A stretch of DNA of 53,097 bases from Rhodocyclales bacterium. Its GTDB lineage: Bacteria > Pseudomonadota > Gammaproteobacteria > Burkholderiales > Rhodocyclaceae. How positions within the stretch are numbered: position 1 is the first letter of the stretch; each line of letters opens with the position of its first letter. The position numbers and the translations under genes were made by a program. This document shows, one piece after another, positions 32,582 through 41,312 of this stretch. Under the pieces are notes generated by a model, which did not search any database, was not told where the DNA came from, and was given only the letters and a program-made list of their open reading frames with translations. Location: the NCBI GenBank assembly GCA_003105015.1, contig PQAF01000036.1, positions 32,717 through 85,813 of the forward strand, in the 5' to 3' direction.

Positions 32582-35484
32582 GCCTCTCCGGATAGCAGTG
32601 GCAGGGTGAAATGAAAGGTCGTCCCGACCTCCGCGTTCGGCGACGCCCACAGGCTGCCGCCATGCGCCTCGACAATGCCGCGGCTGATCGACAGCCCCAT
32701 CCCCATCCCCTCCGGTTTGGTGGTGAAAAACGGCGTAAACAAATCGGTGGCAATGCGGTCCGGCAGGCCGCAGCCGAAGTCGCTGACCGACAATTGCACG
32801 GCGCGGCCGTTTTCAGTCAGGCGGCTCGCCAACCGCAGCTGCTTCTCTCCCGCCGCATCCTCCATGGCCTCGACACCGTTGCGGATCAGATTGAGCATGA
32901 CCTGTTCGATCTGCACACGATCGACGGTCACCTTCGGCAGCCCCGGCGCCAGATCGTATTCGTAGACGACCTCGCGGGATTTGGCGGCGATGTCGGCCAG
33001 GCGCACCACGTCTCTCACCAAGGCGTTGATGTCGGTCGGCTCGCGCCGCGACTCCTGCTTGCGCGAGAATTCGCGGATGCGCCAGACGATGTCGCCGGCG
33101 CGCAGCGCCTGGCCCTTGATGGTATCCACCACTTCGCGCGCCTGTGCCAGGTTCGGTTGCGGCACGGCGAGCTGGTGCTCGACCACGCCGCTGAAATTGG
33201 CGATGGCGGCCAGCGGCTGATTGAGCTCGTGGGCCAGCGCCGCAGCCATCTCGCCCATCGCCGCCAGGCGCGCGTGGTGCAGCATCTGCTCCTGCCGCAG
33301 TTGCTCGCGCGCGGTCAGCTCCTTGCGCAGCGTGATGTCCTCCTTCACTGCCATGAAGTTCGTGACCTCGCCCTTCCCGGAAACCAGTGGAATGATTCTC
33401 ACGAATTCCCAGAACAGATCGCCGTTCTTCTTGCGGTTGTGCAACTCGCCGGCCCATTCTTCGCCCCGCGTGATGGCCTGCCACAGCTGCCGGTATTCCT
33501 CGTCGTGTGTCTCACCCGACTTGAGAATGCGCGGATTGCGGCCACGTACCTCCTCGGCCGCGTAACCGGTGCTGCGGCAGAAACACGGGTTGACGTACTC
33601 GATGTCGCCGCGAATATCGGTGATGACAATCGACACGGGACTCTGCTCGACGGCGGCCGAGAGCTTCCTCAGTTCCAGTTCCGCCAGTTTGCGCGCTGTA
33701 ATGTCGCGACCCACTCCACGGTAGCCCTTGAACTGGCCCTCCCTGTCGAAGACCGGCTCGCCGCTGATGTTCAAATGGATGCACCGGCCGTCCGGCAGAA
33801 TCAGCCCGTACTCGAGCCCGCGGAAGGGAGCGTGGCGCGCCAGCGTCGCCCGGTGCTCGGCCCAATCCGCCTCGCTCATGCCGACCGTGGGCAATTCCCA
33901 GCGCCGCTTGCCGATGTAGTTGGCGTCGATCGACAGATCGAGGCGACGGGCGGGCGAATCGGACAGTCGAGTAAAGCGGAGCTCCTCGTCCTGCTCCCAG
34001 TACCAGTCGGCGGAGAGCGCGGTCAGCGCCTTGAACCGGGACTCGCTTTCAAGCAGTGTCTCGACCAGCTCTCGTGTATCCGTAACGTCCTGCAGGACTC
34101 CGCTCAAGCGCCAAGGATGGCCGTCAGCGTCTCGCAGTACCTGGCAATGTTCCCTCAGCCAGCGTATCGACCCGTCGTCCCGGCGGATACGGTATTCGGC
34201 CAAGCCCTGATCACGCTCCGTCACCTGCTGCATCATTGCGCCAACCGACTGACGGTCCTCTTTCAGGACGTGTTCATGACGCATGCCGGGGTCCTGCGCC
34301 AGGCTTCGCACGCTGGTTCCGTAGAGGCTTTCGGCGCCGGGGCTAAGATAAAGCAACGATTGACCGTCGCCACTCAGGATGTACACCACCGTTCCGGCCG
34401 ACGAGAGAATGAAATTCAGTTCCTGCTCGCTTTGGGCCGCTCGGCGCCTTTCCTCGGACAGCGCTGCGATATTGCGGTTGAAAGCCGAAACCACCGTGGC
34501 GAATTCGGCGGCACAGCCCGGAACTACCGGCACCGGCGCCTGCGGCTGGCCATCGGTCGCGGCATCGAACGATTCCGCCATTTTGCGGGCGGGTTCGGTA
34601 AGCCCCCTCGAGATGCGTCGCGCCAGCAACAGCCCGGCGACAAGCAAGAGCGTAGCCGGACCGCCGGAGACCAATCCCGCACGCCACATTTCGGCCATGA
34701 CAGGTCCGGCCTCCGTCAGCGCCAAGGCGTACCAATGTTTGTCCGCAACGGGAAACGCCGCATGCAGCCAGCCCGGCGACAGGGTCGCTTCCCGTTCGCC
34801 GGCGAGGATCGCCGTATCGACGCGGTCCCCGACCTTCAGGGTCGCGCCCTCCCCCGACACAATGACCAGGCCGTTCGCGTCCGTCAGCAGCAGATGCACC
34901 TTCATGTCTGCCCCAACGGCAATCGCCGGCGGCCGGAAGCGCTCGAGGTTTACTGAAACGCCGATGTGCCCGAGGAAGCGTCCTCCCGCATCCCGCAAGG
35001 GGTAGACGATGGGCACCACCCAGCGCCCGGAGATGAACCCTAGTTCAGGTTTGCCGATGACCAGCTTGTCCGCGCGACTGGCTTCTTCGTGCATGTACAT
35101 CGGCCCGAGCCTCATCTGCACTGCGGCGGGCAATGCAATGGCCGAGCAGCGGACCCTTCCGGTTTCATCCACAAGCAACAGGTTGGCGTACTCGCGGTTC
35201 TGAACGGTGAAGGTGTCGAAGACCGGATCGCAGCCGCCGCGTCCCATTGAAGCGATGCCCGGCCGTTCGGCCAGCGCGGCGAGGAAAGCCTCCGTCCTCG
35301 CGACGATCAGCCCGGGCCTGGCGCTTGCCGATTGTGCCACCACCGACAGGTTCTCCAAGGCGGCATCCATCCGGCCAGCCGCGGCACGCCAGGACAACAG
35401 CACGAGCGCTACGAGTAGCGGCAGCGCCATGACCGCAAGCGCCAGGTCGATCTGCCGCTGCATCGGCCAGTTGTGGATCGCCAT
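32578..35484 (-). CDS. Membrane sensor histidine kinase with Cache-like sensor and three PAS domains
   Basis: From ATG 35484 it is 968 residues. The N-terminus has a membrane helix (LALAVMALPLLVALVLLSW), a periplasmic Cache-like domain (about 35-300, with LLLTDANGLVIVSGEG) and a second helix followed by a HAMP-like region. Three PAS domains follow: FILSSAGTVVYILSGDGQSL, ADWYWEQDEELRFTRLSDSP and ITDIRGDIEYVNPCFCRSTG. The HisKA motif is of the FixL/NtrB type (AALAHELNQPLAAIANFSG), with ATPase motifs LNLIRNGVEAMED and GMGMGLSISRGIVEAHGG. Start and stop overlap the neighbours by four bases each, so it is coupled to the upstream kinase and the FixJ-type regulator. Confidence 0.92.
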   Translation of the reverse strand: MAIHNWPMQRQIDLALAVMALPLLVALVLLSWRAAAGRMDAALENLSVVAQSASARPGLIVARTEAFLAALAERPGIASMGRGGCDPVFDTFTVQNREYANLLLVDETGRVRCSAIALPAAVQMRLGPMYMHEEASRADKLVIGKPELGFISGRWVVPIVYPLRDAGGRFLGHIGVSVNLERFRPPAIAVGADMKVHLLLTDANGLVIVSGEGATLKVGDRVDTAILAGEREATLSPGWLHAAFPVADKHWYALALTEAGPVMAEMWRAGLVSGGPATLLLVAGLLLARRISRGLTEPARKMAESFDAATDGQPQAPVPVVPGCAAEFATVVSAFNRNIAALSEERRRAAQSEQELNFILSSAGTVVYILSGDGQSLLYLSPGAESLYGTSVRSLAQDPGMRHEHVLKEDRQSVGAMMQQVTERDQGLAEYRIRRDDGSIRWLREHCQVLRDADGHPWRLSGVLQDVTDTRELVETLLESESRFKALTALSADWYWEQDEELRFTRLSDSPARRLDLSIDANYIGKRRWELPTVGMSEADWAEHRATLARHAPFRGLEYGLILPDGRCIHLNISGEPVFDREGQFKGYRGVGRDITARKLAELELRKLSAAVEQSPVSIVITDIRGDIEYVNPCFCRSTGYAAEEVRGRNPRILKSGETHDEEYRQLWQAITRGEEWAGELHNRKKNGDLFWEFVRIIPLVSGKGEVTNFMAVKEDITLRKELTAREQLRQEQMLHHARLAAMGEMAAALAHELNQPLAAIANFSGVVEHQLAVPQPNLAQAREVVDTIKGQALRAGDIVWRIREFSRKQESRREPTDINALVRDVVRLADIAAKSREVVYEYDLAPGLPKVTVDRVQIEQVMLNLIRNGVEAMEDAAGEKQLRLASRLTENGRAVQLSVSDFGCGLPDRIATDLFTPFFTTKPEGMGMGLSISRGIVEAHGGSLWASPNAEVGTTFHFTLPLLSGEA

Positions 35485-38409
35485 CACCCAGCCTCGCCCA
35501 ACGTGAAATAAAAGGTCGCGCCCTCGTCCGGCGCCGACTCCGCCCAGATGCGGCCTCCATGTCGCTCCAAGATGCGCTTGACGATGGCAAGCCCGACGCC
35601 GGTGCCGGGAAATTCCTCTGCGCTGTGCAGACGCTGGAAAAGGCCGAACAAACGCTGGGCATAGCGCATGTCGAAGCCGGCACCGTTGTCGCGGACGAAG
35701 ACCGCTGCAGCGCCGCCTTTGCCGGGCACCGTGCCAATTTCGATCAGCGGGACCGCTTGCCCGGCGGAATACTTGAACGCATTGCCGACGAGATTGGCAA
35801 AGACTTGCCGGATCAGTGTGCGGTCGCAGACCCACGTCGGCAGCTCACCGATCCGAACTTCTGCCTGCGGATGGTGAATCTGCAACTCCCTGACCACTTC
35901 CGCCGCCGTCTCGCCGAGACTGACTTTCTGCGGACGCATGTCCTGTCGTCCGGTGCGGGCCAGTTGGAGCAGGTCGTCAATGAGCTCCCCCATGCGGACG
36001 GCATTGGATTTCAGCCGCTCTATCAGTTGACGGCTCTCCTCGCTCAGGTGGGCGCCATCGTTTTCCTCGATCAGATGGGCGAAACCGTTGATCGCCCGCA
36101 GCGGCGCCCGCAGATCGTGGGAAACCGAATAAGAGAACGCGTCGAGTTCGCGGTTGGACATCTCCAGCTCCGCGGTACGCTCCTTTACCCGTCGCTCAAG
36201 GGATGCGTTCAGTTCGCGGATCTCCTCCTCCCGATTCTTGCGCTCGGTGATGTTTTCCTTGACCGCGACGTAATGCGCGATGCGGCCTTCCTCGTCCAGG
36301 ACGGCCGAAATCGATGCGGTCTCCCAGTACAGTTCGCCGCTCTTCGCCCGATTGCACAGCTCGCCACGCCATTCCCCCCCCGGACGCAATGGACCGCCAC
36401 AGGGCCTCGTACAGTTCCGGCGGGTTGCAACCGGACTTCAGGATACGAGGATTCTTTCCGATCACCTCCTCCTTGGCGTAGCCGGTGACCTCCTCGAAGC
36501 GCGGGTTGACATACTCGATCCGGCCGGCCGTGTCGGTGATCACGATGGAAGCCGGGCTCTGCTCGACGGCGCGGACCAGGATACGCAGGCGGTCCTCGGC
36601 CTTTTTCCGCGCCGTCACGTCGTACAGCGAAACGAACTGGACTTCGCGGCCTGCGGCGTTGACCGGCCCGCTGCGCGCCTCCAGCACGATCTCGTCCGCC
36701 CCGATGGGCCGCCAGACGAACTCCTGCACGCCAGAGGGAATCGCCGTAGCCCGCGCATGCTCCGGCGAACCCCATGGTTGCAGGCCCAGATCCGCCAAGT
36801 GCAGCTTCGTCATCGCCGCGCGAGCATGGCCAAAGAATCCGCATGCCGATTCGCTCGCATCGACGATCCCGCCGCTGTCCGGATCAATGAGCAGGTTGAT
36901 GCGATGATTCTTGTCGAAAACATCCCGGTACTTGCGCTCGCTCTCCTGCAGCGCCATCCGGCCGGACACTTCCGCCGTGACGTCGGCGGCAAGGCCACGG
37001 TAGCCTACGAACCCACCCGCCTCGTCGAAGACCGGCTTTCCGCTGACGCGCAGATAATGGATCGCGCCCGAGGGCGCGACCTGTTTGAACATGATGCCCA
37101 GGAATGGCTTGTGGCTGTCCAGCCTTGCCTTGAATTCATCCCAGCTCTCCGTCAGCGGCGCGTAGCCGGGGATTTCCCAGCGGCGTTTGCCGATTACATT
37201 ATGTTCAACGCCCGCGACGACAAAGGCACTGCCTTCGACCCAGGTGAAGCGATGCTCAGCATCCTGCTCCCATAACCAGTCGGAAGACAGCTCGACAAGC
37301 TCACGATAGCGCGCCTCGCTCGCTCGCAGCGCCTGCCGCTCGCTGGACAGGGCGTCCATCATGCGGTTGAACTGGGTCGCCACGATCGCCATTTCGGCTG
37401 GGCCATCCGCGGGCAGTCGCGCGTCGAGCTTGCCGTTCGCCGCATGTCCCGCGATCCTGGCCGCCCGCACGAGCGGCCGCAGGATTCGACGCCCAAGCAA
37501 CGTTGCGAGCGCGATGGTGCCGCCAAGCACGATCAGGGCCACCCCCCCCGCGATCCATGCGCGCTGGCGGACGGCCGAACTGGCCTGTGCGGTAGACAGG
37601 GCGGCAACCGCGACCCAATCGGTGCCGGCCACTCTGGAGAATCCATAATGGTGCAGGCCGTCCGCAGTCTCTTCGGCACGGATCACGCCTTCGTTCCGCT
37701 GGCGCATCCCTTCCATGGCCGGTACGTTGTCGATTCCGCGCCATACGGCGACGGCGACTTCAGACGTGCTTGCCAGCAATTGGCCGACACCATCGAAAAT
37801 CCCAACTGCTACGCCTTCGGGCAATCTCGCCGCCGCGACAATGGGCAGGAAATGCCCATCATCGAACCTGACGGCGATGCTGCCGCCCGCTTCACCGGCA
37901 TTGCTTGCGATCGGGTGGGCGATGGGCACCACCATGCCGCCGCCTATCGAGTCGGGCAAGGCATTGCCGACGGCATAGTGCGCGCGCCTGTCCGGCGGCG
38001 GGAAGAACACCTTTGCGCCTTCCGGAAAGCGGTAGTCATCGCGCATATGTCCGGAACAAAGGACCCGCCCCTGTGCGTCGCTGACGACGTAGCCACGATA
38101 AGCCGGGGACAAGCTGGAGAAGATCTCGAAAGCCGAGTCGCAGCCGTCAGAACGGGGATCCGCGAGGTGCGGCTGTCGTGCTGCGGATCCCAACAGCGAT
38201 TCGGTGACACGGAGGAAGCGCTCCGCGTCGGCGGCGGTAAAGCGGGCAAGGCGGCCTGCCAGGGCTGCGCCATCCTCTAGGTCATGCTGGAGCCGGTCGT
38301 AAACGACCCACGATACCAACCCGGCCAAGGGCAGGATGGCCGCCGTGACCAAGAGGCGCAGTTCCGCCAGTAAGGATTTGCGGCTCGAGCCGGAAGCCGG
38401 ATTCCTCAT
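35484..38409 (-). pseudogene. Sensor histidine kinase gene split by a frameshift in an eight-C tract
   Basis: Read as one gene this encodes a kinase of about 974 residues: membrane helix (LLVTAAILPLAGLVSWVVY), Cache-like domain, second helix (IAGGVALIVLGGTIALATLL), HAMP, three PAS domains, phytochrome-type HisKA (FSYSVSHDLRAPLRAINGFA) and ATPase (DNGAGFDMRYAQRLFGLFQR). The frame breaks at the C8 run 36374-36381. The upstream frame ends ALWRSIASGG and then runs into unrelated residues to 36196. The downstream frame resumes GEWRGELCNRAKSGELYW, which aligns with GEEWAGELHNRKKNGDLFW of the neighbouring kinase. Removing one C restores one frame. It could be a sequencing error, a true mutation or a phase-variable tract. 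It heads the kinase-kinase-FixJ unit. Confidence 0.85.
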
Positions 38410-38586
38410 AATCCCTCACCCTCGGGTTCTTGGAGGTTGTCTTGCCCAAGTTAGCGGCTATTTATGAATTATCTTAAGCCACCGAGGGTAATGATAGCCT
38501 ATGCAGGATTAATTATGGCGATATATTGACGGTAGAGTTATAGGCTGTAGATCGAAACACGGTAGCCGATCATTCTTCGCACCATC
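38410..38586. promoter_or_regulatory. AT-rich divergent promoter region between the kinase operon and the XRE gene
   Basis: This 177-base gap is clearly AT-rich compared with its surroundings and serves two divergent genes. It holds an 8-base inverted repeat, ACCCTCGG at 38418-38425 and CCGAGGGT at 38482-38489. It also holds AGCCTAT near 38498 facing ATAGGCT near 38550. Either could be an operator for the XRE protein. No promoter boxes were assigned. Confidence 0.45.
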
Positions 38587-38844
38587 ATGAGCACGGCGAA
38601 GAAACACGGCGGCGAAGCACGCGAAAGAATCGCCCGCAAGCTCAGGCTGTTGCGGACAGAGAGGAAACTAAGCCAGGAGAAGATGGCCGAACTGGCGAAT
38701 TTCCATCGTACCTATGTGTCGCAACTGGAGCGCTGCGTCACAAACATCTCGATCGACGGTCTGGAGCGGCTGGCCAGTGCGCTGGGTGTGGATATTTCCG
38801 CGCTGCTAGAGCCCATCCCGGCGAAAAATAAAGGCAAGAAGTAA
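38587..38844 (+). CDS. Small XRE-family helix-turn-helix regulator
   Basis: This 85-residue protein consists almost entirely of one Cro/C1-type HTH: RIARKLRLLRTERKLSQEKM, AELANFHRTYVSQLERC and ISIDGLERLASALGVDISAL, with a Lys-rich tail. It resembles stand-alone XRE regulators such as C proteins of restriction systems and housekeeping repressors. No restriction or toxin gene is next to it. It is divergent from the kinase-FixJ unit and convergent with the Aer-like MCP, so control of the kinase operon is the simplest guess. Confidence 0.88.
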   Translation: MSTAKKHGGEARERIARKLRLLRTERKLSQEKMAELANFHRTYVSQLERCVTNISIDGLERLASALGVDISALLEPIPAKNKGKK

Positions 38845-38937
38845 ATCCCAGGAGCCGCTCCCGATCCGTCTTGTCTGATATGGCGATCGGAAACGCACTA
38901 CCGGATTGGCATGGGAGCCCCCCGGCTTCTGGGCTTT

Positions 38938-40569
38938 TCAAATCCTGTACTGTTGCACCGCCTTGCGCATGCGGCCGGTCACCGCGTCGAGGCGCTCCAC
39001 CGCGCCCTTCGTCTGGCCGACCACGGAAACGTTCTGCTCGGTCATGATGGCCACCTGCTCGACGTTCTGCGCCAGCTGCGTCATGGCGTTCTGCTGCTCG
39101 CTGGAGGCGAGCGAGATGTCCGTCACCATGCGCGCGGTGCGTTCCATCTCGCCGTTGATCTCGTTCAGCGCGTCGGCCACGCGGTCGACCAGGCCGACGC
39201 CCTGCGCGACCTGCCCGGCGCCGGCGCGCATGCCGCTCACCGCCTCGGCGGTCTCGCTGCGGATGCTGTCGATCATGGCGCTGATTTCCTTGGTGGCGTT
39301 GCCGGTGCGCTCGGCCAGCTTCCTCACTTCGTCGGCCACCACGGCGAAGCCGCGGCCCTGCTCGCCGGCGCGCGCCGCCTCGATGGCGGCGTTGAGCGCC
39401 AGCAGGTTGGTCTGGTCGGCAATCTCCCTGATGACGCCGGTGATGCGGCTGATCTCTTCCGAACGCTTGTCGAGGGACTCGACCCGTTCTGCCGAACGGC
39501 CCACCGTCTCGGCCAGCGAACGGATGGCGTCGCGGGCGCTGGTGGTGACCTCGGTGCCGTTGCGCGAGGCGACGGAAGCCTCTTCCGCCGTCGTCCGCGT
39601 CTGCTGGGCGTTGGCGGCGACTTCGCCGATGGACACCGTCACTTCCTCGATGGCCGCGGCCGCCGACGAGGTCGCCTCGTTCTGGGCGTGAGCGGCGTTC
39701 TCGACGTTGCGCATGCCGGATTCGACGTGCTGCGTGGTGCGGCTGACCTGTCCCGAGATGTCGCTCACCCCCTGCAGCATGGCCTGCACGCTGGAGACGA
39801 AGCGGTCGGCCTTGCGACCGATTTCGCCGACGAGGTCGCGGCGGGCGGGCGAGAAGCGCACGCACAGATCGCCGGCACGCAAGGTCTGCTCCAGCCAGCC
39901 GGAAACCGCTTCGAGGTCGCGCATCAGGCGTGGCCCCGGCCCGACGAGGAAGAACAGGGCATACAGGCCGCAGACGACGGCGACGGCCGCGCCGACGGCG
40001 GCCGGCACGGCGAGGCCGGCGGACTGGCCGAGCAGCAGCAGCGCCGGCAGCAGGCCGGCCAGCCCGGCCAGGACGAGTTGGGTGCGCAGGGACGTCAGCA
40101 CGACGGTCGCCGCGGAGCGGTTGCCGACGACGCGGCCGTGCTCGACGCGGATCGACTTGTCGCCGGCGCGGATGCGGCGGTAGGCGGCCTCCGCCCCGGC
40201 GATCTCCTCGCGACTGGGGCGCCCGCGCACCGACTGGTAGCCGACGATGCGGCCGTCCTCGCGCACCGGCGAGACATTGGCTACCACCCAGTAGAAGCCG
40301 CCGTCCTTGCGCCGGTTCTTGACGATGCCGCGCCAGGGCCGGCCGGCCTTGATGTCCTGCCACAGGTCGGCGAAGGCCTCGGGCGGGATGTCGGGATGGC
40401 GCACGAGGTTGTGCGACTGGCCGACCATCTCCTCGGGCGTGAAGCCGCTGATGCGGGCGAAGGCTTCGTTGGCCTCGACGATGACGCCCTTCAGGTCGGT
40501 GCGCGAGTAGATGAACTCGCCTTCGGGCAGGATGGTTTCAACGTCATTGACTGGGAGGTTGATTTTCAT
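38938..40569 (-). CDS. aer: Aer-like chemoreceptor with N-terminal PAS domain
   Basis: This is an energy/redox taxis receptor of 543 residues. The cytoplasmic N-terminal PAS domain (about 10-120) has the Aer pattern: [40 protein letters not shown] and ANVSPVRE. This is the FAD-binding type. Two close membrane helices (about 165-215), a HAMP-like region and a signalling domain with [20 protein letters not shown] follow. It lies at the end of the cheV-cheV-cheY-cheZ-cheA run, 57 bases after the DUF3135-like gene. FAD binding is inferred from the family. Confidence 0.9.
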   Translation of the reverse strand: MKINLPVNDVETILPEGEFIYSRTDLKGVIVEANEAFARISGFTPEEMVGQSHNLVRHPDIPPEAFADLWQDIKAGRPWRGIVKNRRKDGGFYWVVANVSPVREDGRIVGYQSVRGRPSREEIAGAEAAYRRIRAGDKSIRVEHGRVVGNRSAATVVLTSLRTQLVLAGLAGLLPALLLLGQSAGLAVPAAVGAAVAVVCGLYALFFLVGPGPRLMRDLEAVSGWLEQTLRAGDLCVRFSPARRDLVGEIGRKADRFVSSVQAMLQGVSDISGQVSRTTQHVESGMRNVENAAHAQNEATSSAAAAIEEVTVSIGEVAANAQQTRTTAEEASVASRNGTEVTTSARDAIRSLAETVGRSAERVESLDKRSEEISRITGVIREIADQTNLLALNAAIEAARAGEQGRGFAVVADEVRKLAERTGNATKEISAMIDSIRSETAEAVSGMRAGAGQVAQGVGLVDRVADALNEINGEMERTARMVTDISLASSEQQNAMTQLAQNVEQVAIMTEQNVSVVGQTKGAVERLDAVTGRMRKAVQQYRI

Positions 40570-40626
40570 TTCTTCTTCTTTCCTGGTGCGATTGAGCGTA
40601 TGCCGTTTTCCGGGGCGGCTCTTTCC

Positions 40627-40977
40627 TCAGCTGCGCCCCGGCGGTCCCGGGCGTATCCGTTTCGTCACATCGCGCAGGACGTCGATGTGGCCGTCGAGCT
40701 GGCGCATGTGGCCGGCCAGGGCTTCGAGCCGGTCGCCGAGCATGCGCGCCAGCTCGCGCGCGGCCTTCGCCGGGCTGCCGGAGAGGGCGCGCACCTGGTC
40801 GATCTGCGACTGGAGGTCGCGCAGGCCCTGTTCGGATTCGGGCCGTTCGGCGATGAAGTCCGACAGCGTGCGTTCCCGCTCGCGGAAGTATTCCGCCGGG
40901 TCGCGCAGCGCGAGTTCTCGCCAGGCATCGAAGTCGAAACGGGACAAGTCCGGATTCCTTCGGGGAGGTGGCGCCAT
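40627..40977 (-). CDS. DUF3135-like small protein
   Basis: This 116-residue protein has the opening FDFDAWRELALRDPAEYFRE, which fits the DUF3135 family (Phe-Asp-x-Trp...Asp-Pro-x-x-Phe), then a helical region with ARELARMLGDRLEALAGHMR. No catalytic motif or membrane segment is seen. It lies between the mini-MCP-like gene and the Aer-like receptor, 21 bases after the former. The function is unknown; a chemotaxis link rests on position only. Confidence 0.6.
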   Translation of the reverse strand: MAPPPRRNPDLSRFDFDAWRELALRDPAEYFRERERTLSDFIAERPESEQGLRDLQSQIDQVRALSGSPAKAARELARMLGDRLEALAGHMRQLDGHIDVLRDVTKRIRPGPPGRS

Positions 40978-40998
40978 TTCAGCACGCCCCCGGAATAA

Positions 40999-41301
40999 TC
41001 ACAACGGCTGCGACAGGGCCGAGGCAGACTGGATCTGCTCGATGAGCAGTTCGACGGCGGTGCTGGCCCTTTCCATTTCGCCTGCCGTCCGTTCGGCCGA
41101 GGCGCCCAGCGCATCCATTTCGCCCGCGGCCGCGGCGTCGCGGCAGGCCGCGGCCGACTCGAAGGCGGCATTCAGTGCGAGCAGCCGGGATTGGACGGCA
41201 ATCTGCCGCGCTTCCTCCAGCATCAGGCGCAGCGCAAGTTCCTGCGCGTCGGGCGGCAGCGCTTCCGCCGGCGTATCCTCGCGAACCCGTGCATTGGCCA
41301 T
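40999..41301 (-). CDS. Mini protein resembling an isolated chemoreceptor signalling tip
   Basis: This 100-residue protein (ATG 41301) is not recognised as a named family. Residues 38-52, SRLLALNAAFESAAA, match the MCP hairpin tip ([15 protein letters not shown]), and the flanking sequence is helical (ELALRLMLEEARQIAVQ before, MERASTAVELLIEQIQ after). There is no membrane helix, HAMP, methylation region or sensor. The Arg of EAARAGE and the following [12 protein letters not shown] segment are absent. It lies 11 bases after cheA and before the DUF3135-like gene. It might bind CheA or CheW as a decoy or structural piece of the array; that is inference. Confidence 0.7.
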   Translation of the reverse strand: MANARVREDTPAEALPPDAQELALRLMLEEARQIAVQSRLLALNAAFESAAACRDAAAAGEMDALGASAERTAGEMERASTAVELLIEQIQSASALSQPL

Positions 41302-41312
41302 GTCTCTTCTCC

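Noticed and set aside
32578..35835. 1085-residue reading of the second kinase
   Set aside because: The first 117 residues come from another frame of the neighbouring kinase gene; the ATG at 35484 gives a proper membrane-helix start and an ATGA overlap.
37542..37549. Second eight-C tract as another frameshift
   Set aside because: The reading frame through it is intact (GGV within the second membrane helix), so it is only a potential slippage site.
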